NCBI GenBank assembly: GCA_016213325.1 | Contig: JACRAY010000014.1 | Location: 62,001-126,000, forward strand | Source of the DNA: Burkholderiales bacterium | Lineage (GTDB): Bacteria; Pseudomonadota; Gammaproteobacteria; Burkholderiales; Burkholderiaceae_C | DNA length: 64,000 nucleotides | Reading direction: 5' to 3' | Shown here: in pieces, positions 34,426-41,275 of the stretch | Numbering within the stretch: position 1 is the first letter of the stretch | Layout of the letters: each line of letters opens with the position of its first letter | Notes under the pieces: generated by a model | The model's input: only the letters and a program-made list of their open reading frames with translations | Database searches by the model: none | Told to the model about the DNA's origin: nothing | Translations under genes and position numbers: made by a program

Positions 34426-35031
34426 CTACTTCTTCAGCTCGCCCTTGTTGCTGATGATCCGACCCACCAGCCCGTACTCGATCGCCTCTTCCGCCGACAG
34501 CCAGCGGTCGCGCTCGATGTCTTCCTGCACCTGGTCCAGCGGCCTGCCGGTCTCGCGCGAAATCGTGCGGGCAATGCGTTCGCGTGCCTTGATGATCTCC
34601 TGCGCATGGATCGCGATGTCGCTCGCCGGCCCGCCCGCGCCGCCCGACGGCTGGTGGATCAGGAAGCGGGTGTTGGGCGTGCAGAAGCGCCGCTCGCGCG
34701 GCACCGACAGGTAGAGGTGCGTCGCTGCGCTACCCACCCAGCCGGTGCCGATCATGCGCACCGGCGCGTCGATGAAGCGGATGATGTCGTGGATGGCATC
34801 GCCCGACTCCAGGTGGCCGCCGGGGGAACTCACGATCATGTCGATCGGGTCCTTGCTGTCCGAGTCCAGCGCGATCAGCCGGCGCGCGATGTCGGCGGCC
34901 GACGAATCGGAAATCGCGCCGAACAGCATCACGGTGCGCGACTTGAAAGCCTTCTCTTCCAGAAAAGAGCTGCGCGGCTCGGCGGTGTAGGCGGTTGGAC
35001 GTTCGTCCTCGTCGGGGGTTTCCGTTCTCAT
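34426..35031 (-). CDS. ClpP-like serine protease subunit
   Basis: This 201-residue ClpP-family protein has the catalytic triad in altered surroundings: Ser in GWVGSAATHLYL (in place of the usual GQAASMGA), His in RFLIHQPSGG and Asp in IERDRWLSAEEAIEYGL. It is an accessory ClpP rather than the housekeeping one, since no clpX or tig is adjacent. The ATG at 35031 (MRTETPDE) has GGAG about eight bases upstream; longer starts at 35052 or 35064 would overlap the topoisomerase gene. The unfoldase partner is unknown. Confidence 0.85.
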   Translation of the reverse strand: MRTETPDEDERPTAYTAEPRSSFLEEKAFKSRTVMLFGAISDSSAADIARRLIALDSDSKDPIDMIVSSPGGHLESGDAIHDIIRFIDAPVRMIGTGWVGSAATHLYLSVPRERRFCTPNTRFLIHQPSGGAGGPASDIAIHAQEIIKARERIARTISRETGRPLDQVQEDIERDRWLSAEEAIEYGLVGRIISNKGELKK

Positions 35032-35060
35032 GGGGGTGCTCCAGGCATTCATGCCCCCAA

Positions 35061-36092
35061 TCATGCCCCAACCTGCGCCAGGCTCGCCCGCAGCCGGCTT
35101 TCCAGCGTCCGGCCGAGCCGGTCTTCCAGCAGCGCGAGCACGGCGGACTCCCTGGGCTCGAGCGCCTGCAGCGACCCGTCGAGGTAGGCTTCCAGCACCT
35201 CGGGATGGATGTAGCACTTGCGGCAGATCGTCGGCGTGTTGCCCAGCCGCTCGGCCACGCGCGCCACGGCTTCCTTGATCCCCTTCTTCTGGCCGGCCGG
35301 CAGCTCGCGCAGGGCCAGCGCAGCCATGACGGTGCCACCCCAGGTGCGGAAGTCCTTGGCGGTGATGTCGGCACCGGCCACTTCGCGCAGGTAGGCGTTG
35401 ACGTCGGCCGAGGTGATGCGCCTGAGCACGCCGCCCTCGTCGACGTACTGGAACAGCTCCTGCCCCGGCAGTTCCTGGCAGGCCTTGACGATGCGCGCAA
35501 TGCGCCGGTCGCGCACCTGCAGGCGCCAGGTGCGCCCGCTCTTGCCCTTGAACTGGAAGCGCAGCTGCGAGCCGTTCACCTGCACGTGCGGGTTGCGCAG
35601 CGTGGTCAGGCCGTAACTCTGGTTGTCGCGGGCGTAGTCGTCGTTGCCCACCCGGATCAGCGTGGTTTCGAGCAGGTGCACGACGGTGGCCAGCACCTTC
35701 TCGCGCGGCAGGCCGCGCAGGGCCATGTGGCCGGCGATCGTGTCGCGAAGCGCGGGCAGCGACCGCGCGAACTCGGTAATGCGGCCGAACTTGGTGCTTT
35801 CGCGCAGCTCCCGGAACTGCGGGTGGTAGCGATATTGCTTGCGGCCGCGCGCGTCGCGCCCGGTGGCCTGCAGGTGGCCGTGCCGGTCGGTGCAGATCCA
35901 CACGTCCGTCCATGCGGGCGGGATCGCCAGCTTGCGGATGCGCGCCAGCGTGCGTTCGTCGCGCACCACGCGGCCGCCCGGGTGCCGGTAGCGCCAGCCT
36001 TCGCCGTCGCGCTCGCGCCGGATGCCGGGCTCCTCGCCCGACACATACACCAGCCCTGCGGATTCGGCCGAGTCGCGCGGGTGGTGCTCCAT
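35061..36092 (-). CDS. DNA topoisomerase IB (eukaryotic-like)
   Basis: This 343-residue poxvirus-like type IB topoisomerase relaxes supercoils through a 3'-phosphotyrosine intermediate. The active-site tyrosine is in CRKCYIHPEVLEAY, and the catalytic Arg/Lys residues are in the RVGNDDYARDNQSYGLTTLR and FKGKSGR region, with a further His in DFRTWGGT (an unusual replacement context). Bacterial topoisomerase IB genes are scattered and often acquired. It lies upstream of the ClpP-like gene and 9 bases downstream of the CvpA-CAP gene. Confidence 0.92.
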   Translation of the reverse strand: MEHHPRDSAESAGLVYVSGEEPGIRRERDGEGWRYRHPGGRVVRDERTLARIRKLAIPPAWTDVWICTDRHGHLQATGRDARGRKQYRYHPQFRELRESTKFGRITEFARSLPALRDTIAGHMALRGLPREKVLATVVHLLETTLIRVGNDDYARDNQSYGLTTLRNPHVQVNGSQLRFQFKGKSGRTWRLQVRDRRIARIVKACQELPGQELFQYVDEGGVLRRITSADVNAYLREVAGADITAKDFRTWGGTVMAALALRELPAGQKKGIKEAVARVAERLGNTPTICRKCYIHPEVLEAYLDGSLQALEPRESAVLALLEDRLGRTLESRLRASLAQVGA

Positions 36093-36101
36093 GCCGTGCC
36101 C

Positions 36102-37073
36102 TCAGTTGCGGAAGTTCTGCGTGACCATCAGACCGTGCGAGCCGCCGTCGAGCACGCCGATGCCGAGGTGGCCGAACTGCGGCCGCAGGATGTTCTCGCG
36201 ATGGCCCGGCGAGTTCATCAGGCCCTGGTGCGCGATGGGCAAGGTCTGGGCCAGCGCCAGGTTCTCGCCGGCGGCAAGGTACCGGGCGTGCGCCTCGTCC
36301 AGCCGGTCGCGCAGGTCTTCCCCTTCCGGCGACACGTGCGAGAAGTAGCCGCGCGCGAACATGTCGCGGCTGTGCGCGCGCGCCACTTGCTGCAGCTCGC
36401 GGTCGGCCTGCAGCGGCTTCAGGCCGTGCTCCGCGCGCTCGGCGTTGACCATGTCGAGCATGCGCTCTTCCAGGTCGGGCCGCAGCTTCGGCTGCGCCAC
36501 CTTGAAGTTGAGCGGCACGGTCCGGTTGGACTCCACGGGCACGGTCAGCGCCTGCAGCGTGCGGCGCACCGCCGGGTCGAAGATCGGGCCGAGCCGCGCT
36601 TCCAGCCACTCGGCGGTTTGGGTCAGGCGGGAGCCGATTTCACCTTCGCGCGCCATGCGGCTCAAGCCGTCCGACAGCGGCAGCGTGAGCAGCATCAACG
36701 CAACGACCGTGGCGTTGACCAGGCCGCTGGCCAGGCCCGGTGCCACGCCGAACAGGCGATTCACGCCATGCGCATGGGCTCGCCGCGGCACCGAAACGAT
36801 GATGCGGCCGGCGATGGCCCCGAACAGCAGGTGGGCCAGCAGGAAGGTGGCCACGAAAGCGAGCGGTGCCACCCACACGCCACCGGCCGGCCAGGCGGCG
36901 TCGACGAGTTGGCCCACCAGTGGGTAGCCGACGAACGCGACCACGATGCTCGCCAGCAGCGCCACCAGTTCCAGTGCGGCCAGCACGAAGCCGCTGCGCC
37001 AGCCGCTGTAGGCCCCGAGCAGGACCACCGCGGCCAGCAACAGGTCGACACCGTTGAAGTTGCCCAGCTGCAT
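36102..37073 (-). CDS. CvpA-like membrane protein fused to a CAP/SCP domain
   Basis: This 323-residue protein combines an N-terminal CvpA domain, with four hydrophobic segments over about residues 1-150 starting at FNGVDLLLAAVVLLGAYSG, and a C-terminal CAP/SCP domain from about residue 200. The CAP motifs are AHSRDMFARGYFSHVSPEG, AGENLA and MNSPGHRENIL, so the domain is intact. It should face the periplasm. Bacterial CAP domains may act on the cell envelope, but no enzymatic role is firmly known. It precedes the topoisomerase and ClpP genes in the same direction. Confidence 0.87.
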   Translation of the reverse strand: MQLGNFNGVDLLLAAVVLLGAYSGWRSGFVLAALELVALLASIVVAFVGYPLVGQLVDAAWPAGGVWVAPLAFVATFLLAHLLFGAIAGRIIVSVPRRAHAHGVNRLFGVAPGLASGLVNATVVALMLLTLPLSDGLSRMAREGEIGSRLTQTAEWLEARLGPIFDPAVRRTLQALTVPVESNRTVPLNFKVAQPKLRPDLEERMLDMVNAERAEHGLKPLQADRELQQVARAHSRDMFARGYFSHVSPEGEDLRDRLDEAHARYLAAGENLALAQTLPIAHQGLMNSPGHRENILRPQFGHLGIGVLDGGSHGLMVTQNFRN

Positions 37074-37136
37074 ATGCAGCGGCAGTATCGGGCCGGCTCG
37101 CGCAAGCCAACCGTAGGACCGCAGGCGCTTGGCGCG

Positions 37137-38576
37137 TCAGGCGCCCTTGAATGCCGCGTGGAAACCGAAGGGCACCACCTGCGGCAGGTGCAGCTCGGCC
37201 ATGGCGGTCATGCGCGCGGGGTCGACCACGCCGATGACGGTGCCCGTGTCGCCGTCGGCCAGCGTGGGCACGAGCAGGACGCCTTCTTCCTCGCCCGTGG
37301 CGCCCTCGGGCGCCACGAACAGGGGCTCCAGCTGGATCGCGCCGCCGCGTTGCCACGTGGTCCAGTGGCCCGTGTCGAGTTCAATGCGCACCGTGCGGTC
37401 GAGGAAGGCCGAGGTGAAGTCGCCGGCCGCGCTGGCGCCCCACGCCAGCGTGGCGCGGGAACGGGTCCAGCGGCTGGGATGCACCTGCGCCAGCTCGCAC
37501 AACGGGCCGAAGAACTCCGGTTCGGCACGCGACTGACCGGCGTGCAGCCGGTAGCGCGCGAGGCGCGGCACGCATTTCAGCGGCGTGCCCTGGCGGCGCA
37601 CTTCGAGCATGAGTTCGCGCATCACGCTCGCGTCGGCGTACACCGCCAGCTCGGCGACCACTCCTTGCGCATCCTCATACGCCTGCACGGCGTGGAAACA
37701 CACCATGGCGGGCACGTCCCAGCTTTGCACCTTGCCGTCGGCCAGCGAGACGGTGTGGATGCGCGAGCCGCCCTCGGGCTTCCAGCGGAAGTGGTCCATG
37801 TACGACTTGCCGCTGAACATGAAGGCCAGCGGCTGCGCCCGCCACGCGGTCTCCCAGATCACCGCGTGCTTCGGCGTCATGGCGAAGCCGTGCAGGTAAC
37901 CGGGCTCCTTGCACTTGAAGCTGCCGACCACCTCGCGCGTGAGGCTGCCCTTCTTCACGCGGAACAGCTTGTAGGTGCACTGCGGGCCGAACTCGATGCC
38001 CACGTTCCAGTAGTCGCCTGCCGCGTCGTTGATTCCGTGCGCCGACATCAGGTGCAGCACGAGCTTGTCGTCGAAGCACACCGGGCCGCGTGTCTGGAGC
38101 GAGTCGGGGTCGAAGGCCACCATGCGCGGCGACTCGGTGGCCGCGGCCCAGCCGCCACCCACCTGCGACATGACCACCGATGCGTTGTCGGTCACCTGCG
38201 GCGAGAAGATGCCGCGCAGCCGCCGCCACAGGCCGGGCAGGTCGTCGGTGCCGAAACCCGACATGGCAGGACGGCCCATGGCCGTGCTGCGCCGGTAGTC
38301 ATCGCTCAGCATGAAGCGGCTGCGGTAAGTGGCCTCGCCCTGCCCCAGCCTGATGCGATGGAGCATCGCAAGGCCGTCGAACCAGTGCCCGTAGCTGCCT
38401 TGGGGCAGTTCCCAGAGCGCCGGGCCATTCAACAGCAGGTTGCCGCGCAGCCATGCCGGCAACTCGCCTTTCACTTCGACCGGCGTGTCGTCGAACTCGC
38501 GCGCGCCGGTGGCGAATCCGCGCAGCCGCCCCGCCGTGGCGACGGCCTGGGCCTCGGTGCTGGTGTGGGCAGTCAT
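37137..38576 (-). CDS. Carotenoid oxygenase family protein
   Basis: This 479-residue seven-bladed propeller enzyme cleaves a C=C bond in carotenoids, apocarotenoids or stilbenes with a four-histidine iron site. The four His are visible in SAHGIND, YLHGFAMT, VCFHAVQAYED and GFHAAFKG. The EVKGELPAWLRGNLLLNGPA N-terminal block is typical. No carotenoid synthesis genes are nearby, so a lignin-type stilbene or an imported apocarotenoid may be the substrate. The ATG at 38576 is preceded by AAGGAGA at 8 bases. It is divergent from serB. Confidence 0.9.
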   Translation of the reverse strand: MTAHTSTEAQAVATAGRLRGFATGAREFDDTPVEVKGELPAWLRGNLLLNGPALWELPQGSYGHWFDGLAMLHRIRLGQGEATYRSRFMLSDDYRRSTAMGRPAMSGFGTDDLPGLWRRLRGIFSPQVTDNASVVMSQVGGGWAAATESPRMVAFDPDSLQTRGPVCFDDKLVLHLMSAHGINDAAGDYWNVGIEFGPQCTYKLFRVKKGSLTREVVGSFKCKEPGYLHGFAMTPKHAVIWETAWRAQPLAFMFSGKSYMDHFRWKPEGGSRIHTVSLADGKVQSWDVPAMVCFHAVQAYEDAQGVVAELAVYADASVMRELMLEVRRQGTPLKCVPRLARYRLHAGQSRAEPEFFGPLCELAQVHPSRWTRSRATLAWGASAAGDFTSAFLDRTVRIELDTGHWTTWQRGGAIQLEPLFVAPEGATGEEEGVLLVPTLADGDTGTVIGVVDPARMTAMAELHLPQVVPFGFHAAFKGA

Positions 38577-38640
38577 GGGGTCTCTCCTTCCCGCGCTTAT
38601 ACGGCCGGCTTCAGTTGCCGGATGCGACAATCTTGCCTCT

Positions 38641-39369
38641 ATGACGCCGTTTCGCGAAATTTCCCCGGGCCTGGCCGTCCGGGGCTTCACCCCGCCCCTG
38701 TCGCTCACGGATTTCCGGCTGGCCGCCTTCGACATGGACTCCACGCTCATCAACATCGAATGCGTGGACGAGATCGCCGATGCCGTGGGCCGCAAGGAAG
38801 AAGTAGCCGCCATCACCGAAGCCGCCATGCGCGGCGAGATCGCCGACTACAAGGAGAGCCTGCGCCGTCGCGTGGCCCTGCTGCGCGGCGTGACGGTCGC
38901 CGACCTCGAGCGGACCTACGTCGAGCGGCTGCAGCTGAACCCGGGCGCCGAAGAACTGGTGAAGGCGTGCAAGGCGGCCGGCCTGAAGGTGCTGCTGGTG
39001 TCCGGCGGCTTCACCTTCTTCACCGACCGCGTGCGCGACCGGCTGGGCATCGACTACACCCGCTCCAACGTGCTGGAGATCGCGTCCGGCGCCAACTGCG
39101 GCGAGCTGACCGGCCGCATGGTCGACCAGGAATGGGGCGACATCTGCGACGGCGCCGAAAAGCGCCGGATGTTCCTTCAGACCTGCGACCAGCTCGGCAT
39201 CTCGCCGAAGCAGGCCATCGCCATGGGCGACGGCGCCAACGACCTGCCGATGATGCACGAGGCCGGGCTGTCGGTGGCCTACCATGCCAAGCCCAAGGTG
39301 CGCGAGCAGGCGATGGTGCAGATCAACGAAGGCGGGCTCGACCGGCTGCTCGAAGTCGTCAGGCCCTAG
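38641..39369 (+). CDS. serB: Phosphoserine phosphatase
   Basis: SerB hydrolyses phosphoserine to serine, the last step of serine synthesis. The 242-residue HAD-family protein has motif I AFDMDSTLINIE (nucleophile Asp31), motif II LLVSGGFTFF, a Lys in the PKQAIAMG region and motif III GDGANDLPMM. The N-terminal ACT domain seen in some SerB proteins is absent. The start is ATG at 38641. It converges with the orphan gene downstream, overlapping by four bases. Confidence 0.94.
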   Translation: MTPFREISPGLAVRGFTPPLSLTDFRLAAFDMDSTLINIECVDEIADAVGRKEEVAAITEAAMRGEIADYKESLRRRVALLRGVTVADLERTYVERLQLNPGAEELVKACKAAGLKVLLVSGGFTFFTDRVRDRLGIDYTRSNVLEIASGANCGELTGRMVDQEWGDICDGAEKRRMFLQTCDQLGISPKQAIAMGDGANDLPMMHEAGLSVAYHAKPKVREQAMVQINEGGLDRLLEVVRP

Positions 39370-39896
39370 TCGTCGTCATCGTCGTCCACGGGCTTCTTGC
39401 CCGCCCGCTCCCTGAGCGTGCGCCCTGGCATGCTGACCGTGCGGTCGACGTAGGTGCGAAAGCGCAGCGCCACCGCGTCGGTGCTTTTCGAGAGGTACTC
39501 CACCAGCGCGTCGTCGCGGATGTAGGTCTCGCGCGGCTTGCCCATCTTCTGCAGGCGCTCGCCGAAGGCGGCACGCAACGACCCCTCGCTGGTCGTGATG
39601 CCCGCAACCTTGCGCGCGTCGGCCAGGCTCACCCAGCGCCAGTGGTCCGCGTCCTGCAGGACGCGGATGGTGACGTCCTTGAAGACGAAGTGCTCGCCGT
39701 GCACGGGCAGCCACACCGCGGCGCGAATGTTGTCGCGCGTGTTCTCCATCATGTTCAGGAGGGGCCGCGCAATGGCCGCTGCCAGCAGCGGCGCTACCAG
39801 GACCGTGCCGAACGGGCCGAACTTCCAGGTGACCACGCCGAACAGCGCCAGGCAAAGCGTGATCTGCACCGACGGGTAGCCGAGCCATTTCTTCAT
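39366..39896 (-). CDS. Membrane-anchored protein of unknown function with poly-Asp tail
   Basis: This 176-residue protein begins with hydrophobic segments (about residues 8-48, VQITLCLALFGVV and GTVLVAPLLAAAI) and continues with a soluble domain that contains WRWVSLADARKVAGI and YIRDDALVEYLSK. It ends in a run of six aspartates. The LADARKVAG stretch recalls small DNA- or ligand-binding folds, but I do not assign a family. The start has GGAGG and GGGGA upstream. Confidence 0.6.
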   Translation of the reverse strand: MKKWLGYPSVQITLCLALFGVVTWKFGPFGTVLVAPLLAAAIARPLLNMMENTRDNIRAAVWLPVHGEHFVFKDVTIRVLQDADHWRWVSLADARKVAGITTSEGSLRAAFGERLQKMGKPRETYIRDDALVEYLSKSTDAVALRFRTYVDRTVSMPGRTLRERAGKKPVDDDDDD

Positions 39897-39944
39897 CGTC
39901 CCCGGATCCTCCAGGTGCGATTAGAAGGGCCGATGCCGCCAAGG

Positions 39945-40379
39945 TCAATGCATGCAGTTCGTGCGCACCAGCAGCGTCATGGGGTCCACCTGGAACTCCC
40001 GCGCCAGGCTGGTGCCGGCCTCCTCCAGCCAGCGCGACTGCGCGCGATAGGCGAGCTTCTCGCGCTCGGCCGGGCAGGCAAAGCGGTCGCCGCGCACCTT
40101 CTGCAGGTGGTGCACCAGCTCATGCACCAGCATCGACGACTCGGCCGGCGTGTCGCCGGTCCAGCCCTGCGGCAGGTAGACGACGCCGCTGCGGTCGTCG
40201 TAGAACGCGTGCACGTCGGCGCGGCCCGTGGCCGCGGGGCGCTCGCCGTCGGCCAGTTGCCGGCGCATCGCCATCATCGACTCCGGGGCGACGAACCGCA
40301 CCGCCGGCGGCTGCTCGACTGCGGGCAGCGAGAAGTTGAGCGAGAGCCACGCCAGCACGGCGGCCAACAGGGATTGCAT
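39945..40379 (-). CDS. Secreted zincin-like protein (HELVH motif)
   Basis: This 144-residue protein has an N-terminal hydrophobic export signal and a HExxH motif in MLVHELVHHLQK (about residues 84-95), the zinc site of gluzincin-type metallopeptidases. Two cysteines (RFACPAE, RTNCMH) may form a disulphide. It resembles a DUF6647-type family of unknown substrate. No inhibitor or partner is adjacent. Confidence 0.6.
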   Translation of the reverse strand: MQSLLAAVLAWLSLNFSLPAVEQPPAVRFVAPESMMAMRRQLADGERPAATGRADVHAFYDDRSGVVYLPQGWTGDTPAESSMLVHELVHHLQKVRGDRFACPAEREKLAYRAQSRWLEEAGTSLAREFQVDPMTLLVRTNCMH

Positions 40380-40459
40380 CGTGGCCCGAGTGTGCCGGCC
40401 GCGCCCACCGCGCCGCGTGAGGCGCGCTTCCTGCCCGCGCGTCGGACGATGGCGGCAGA

Positions 40460-41150
40460 TCAGTCGAGCTTGATGCCGGTGTCGCGCACCAGCCGGCCCC
40501 AGCGGGCCAGCTCCTGGGCCATGTGGGCGGACATTTCCTCGGGCGTCGGGGGCGTCACCTCGACCCCGGCGTCGTGCAGCGTCTTGCGCGTTTCGGGGTC
40601 GCGCATGAGCCTGGCCACCTCGGCATTGAGCCGCGCCACCACGTCGGGCGGCGTGCCTGCAGGCGCCAGCAACGCGAGCCAGACGGAAGCGTCGTAGTCG
40701 GGCACCCCGGCTTCCTGCAGCGTCGGCACGTCCGGCAACTGCGGCGCGCGCTTTGCAGTGGTCACGGCCAGCGCCCGCAGGCGGCCTTGCGGCACCTGCG
40801 CGAGCGCATTGGGCACGCCAGCGAAGCTGCTCTCGACCACGCCCGCCACCAGGTCGTTGGCGGCCCCGGCGCTGCCGCGATACGGCACGTGCTTCAGCGG
40901 CGCGCCGGTAAGCGCCACGAACAGCCCGCCCATCAGGTGCTGCGCACTGCCGTTGCCCGACGACGCGTAATGCACGGTGTTCGGCGCCGCCTTGGCCAGC
41001 GCGATGAACTCCTGCACGTCCCTGGCCGGCACCTTGGGGTTGACCAGCAGCACGTAGGGCGAGTCGGCCAGCTTGGTGACGGCGACAAAGTTCTTGAGCG
41101 GGTCGTAGGGCAGGTTCTTGTAGAGCCAGGGGCTGATCACGTGGGTGCTC
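40460..41150 (-). pseudogene. 5'-truncated Bug-type tricarboxylate-binding protein
   Basis: The frame encodes about 230 residues of a Bug-family periplasmic binding protein, from STHVISPWLYKNLPYDP to the C-terminus, including the HYASSGNGSAQHLMGGLF and HVPYRGSAGAANDLV blocks. A full Bug protein is about 320 residues, so the signal peptide and first lobe segment are missing. The homology stops within a few bases of the CGCAGAAG-type repeat at 41156, and the codons beyond it are repeat-derived. The product would lack a signal and is unlikely to function. Confidence 0.8.
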
Positions 41151-41155
41151 GACAG

Positions 41156-41240
41156 ACGCAGAAAGAATTCAAAACACGCAGAAGGATTCAAGGGAAAGAT
41201 TCTGCGTCTTTTGTACTCCCTTCTGCGTCTTCTGCGTTCA
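41156..41240. repeat. CGCAGAAG-type dispersed inverted repeat, copy 2
   Basis: It contains ACGCAGAAA (41156-41164) and ACGCAGAAG (41176-41184) on the left, and three TTCTGCGT units on the right (41200-41238). The right half aligns closely with 591-621 of copy 1 (TTCTGCGTCTTTT, a short spacer, then CTTCTGCGTCTTCTGCGTTCA). Its left end meets the truncated Bug gene and its right end lies 35 bases from the kinase stop. Confidence 0.8.
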
Positions 41241-41275
41241 GGTCACTGCCGGAGGCCCTGAATCCCCGAATGGCA

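Noticed and set aside
39366..39896. Poly-Asp tail as evidence of a calcium-binding or calsequestrin-like protein.
   Set aside because: A six-residue Asp run alone is not enough; the rest of the protein does not support it.
34995..40697. A very long open plus-strand frame (about 1900 codons) across the ClpP to Bug region.
   Set aside because: It runs antisense to several well-recognised genes, has Arg/His/Gln-rich, low-complexity composition and no domain. Such frames are typical in GC-rich DNA.
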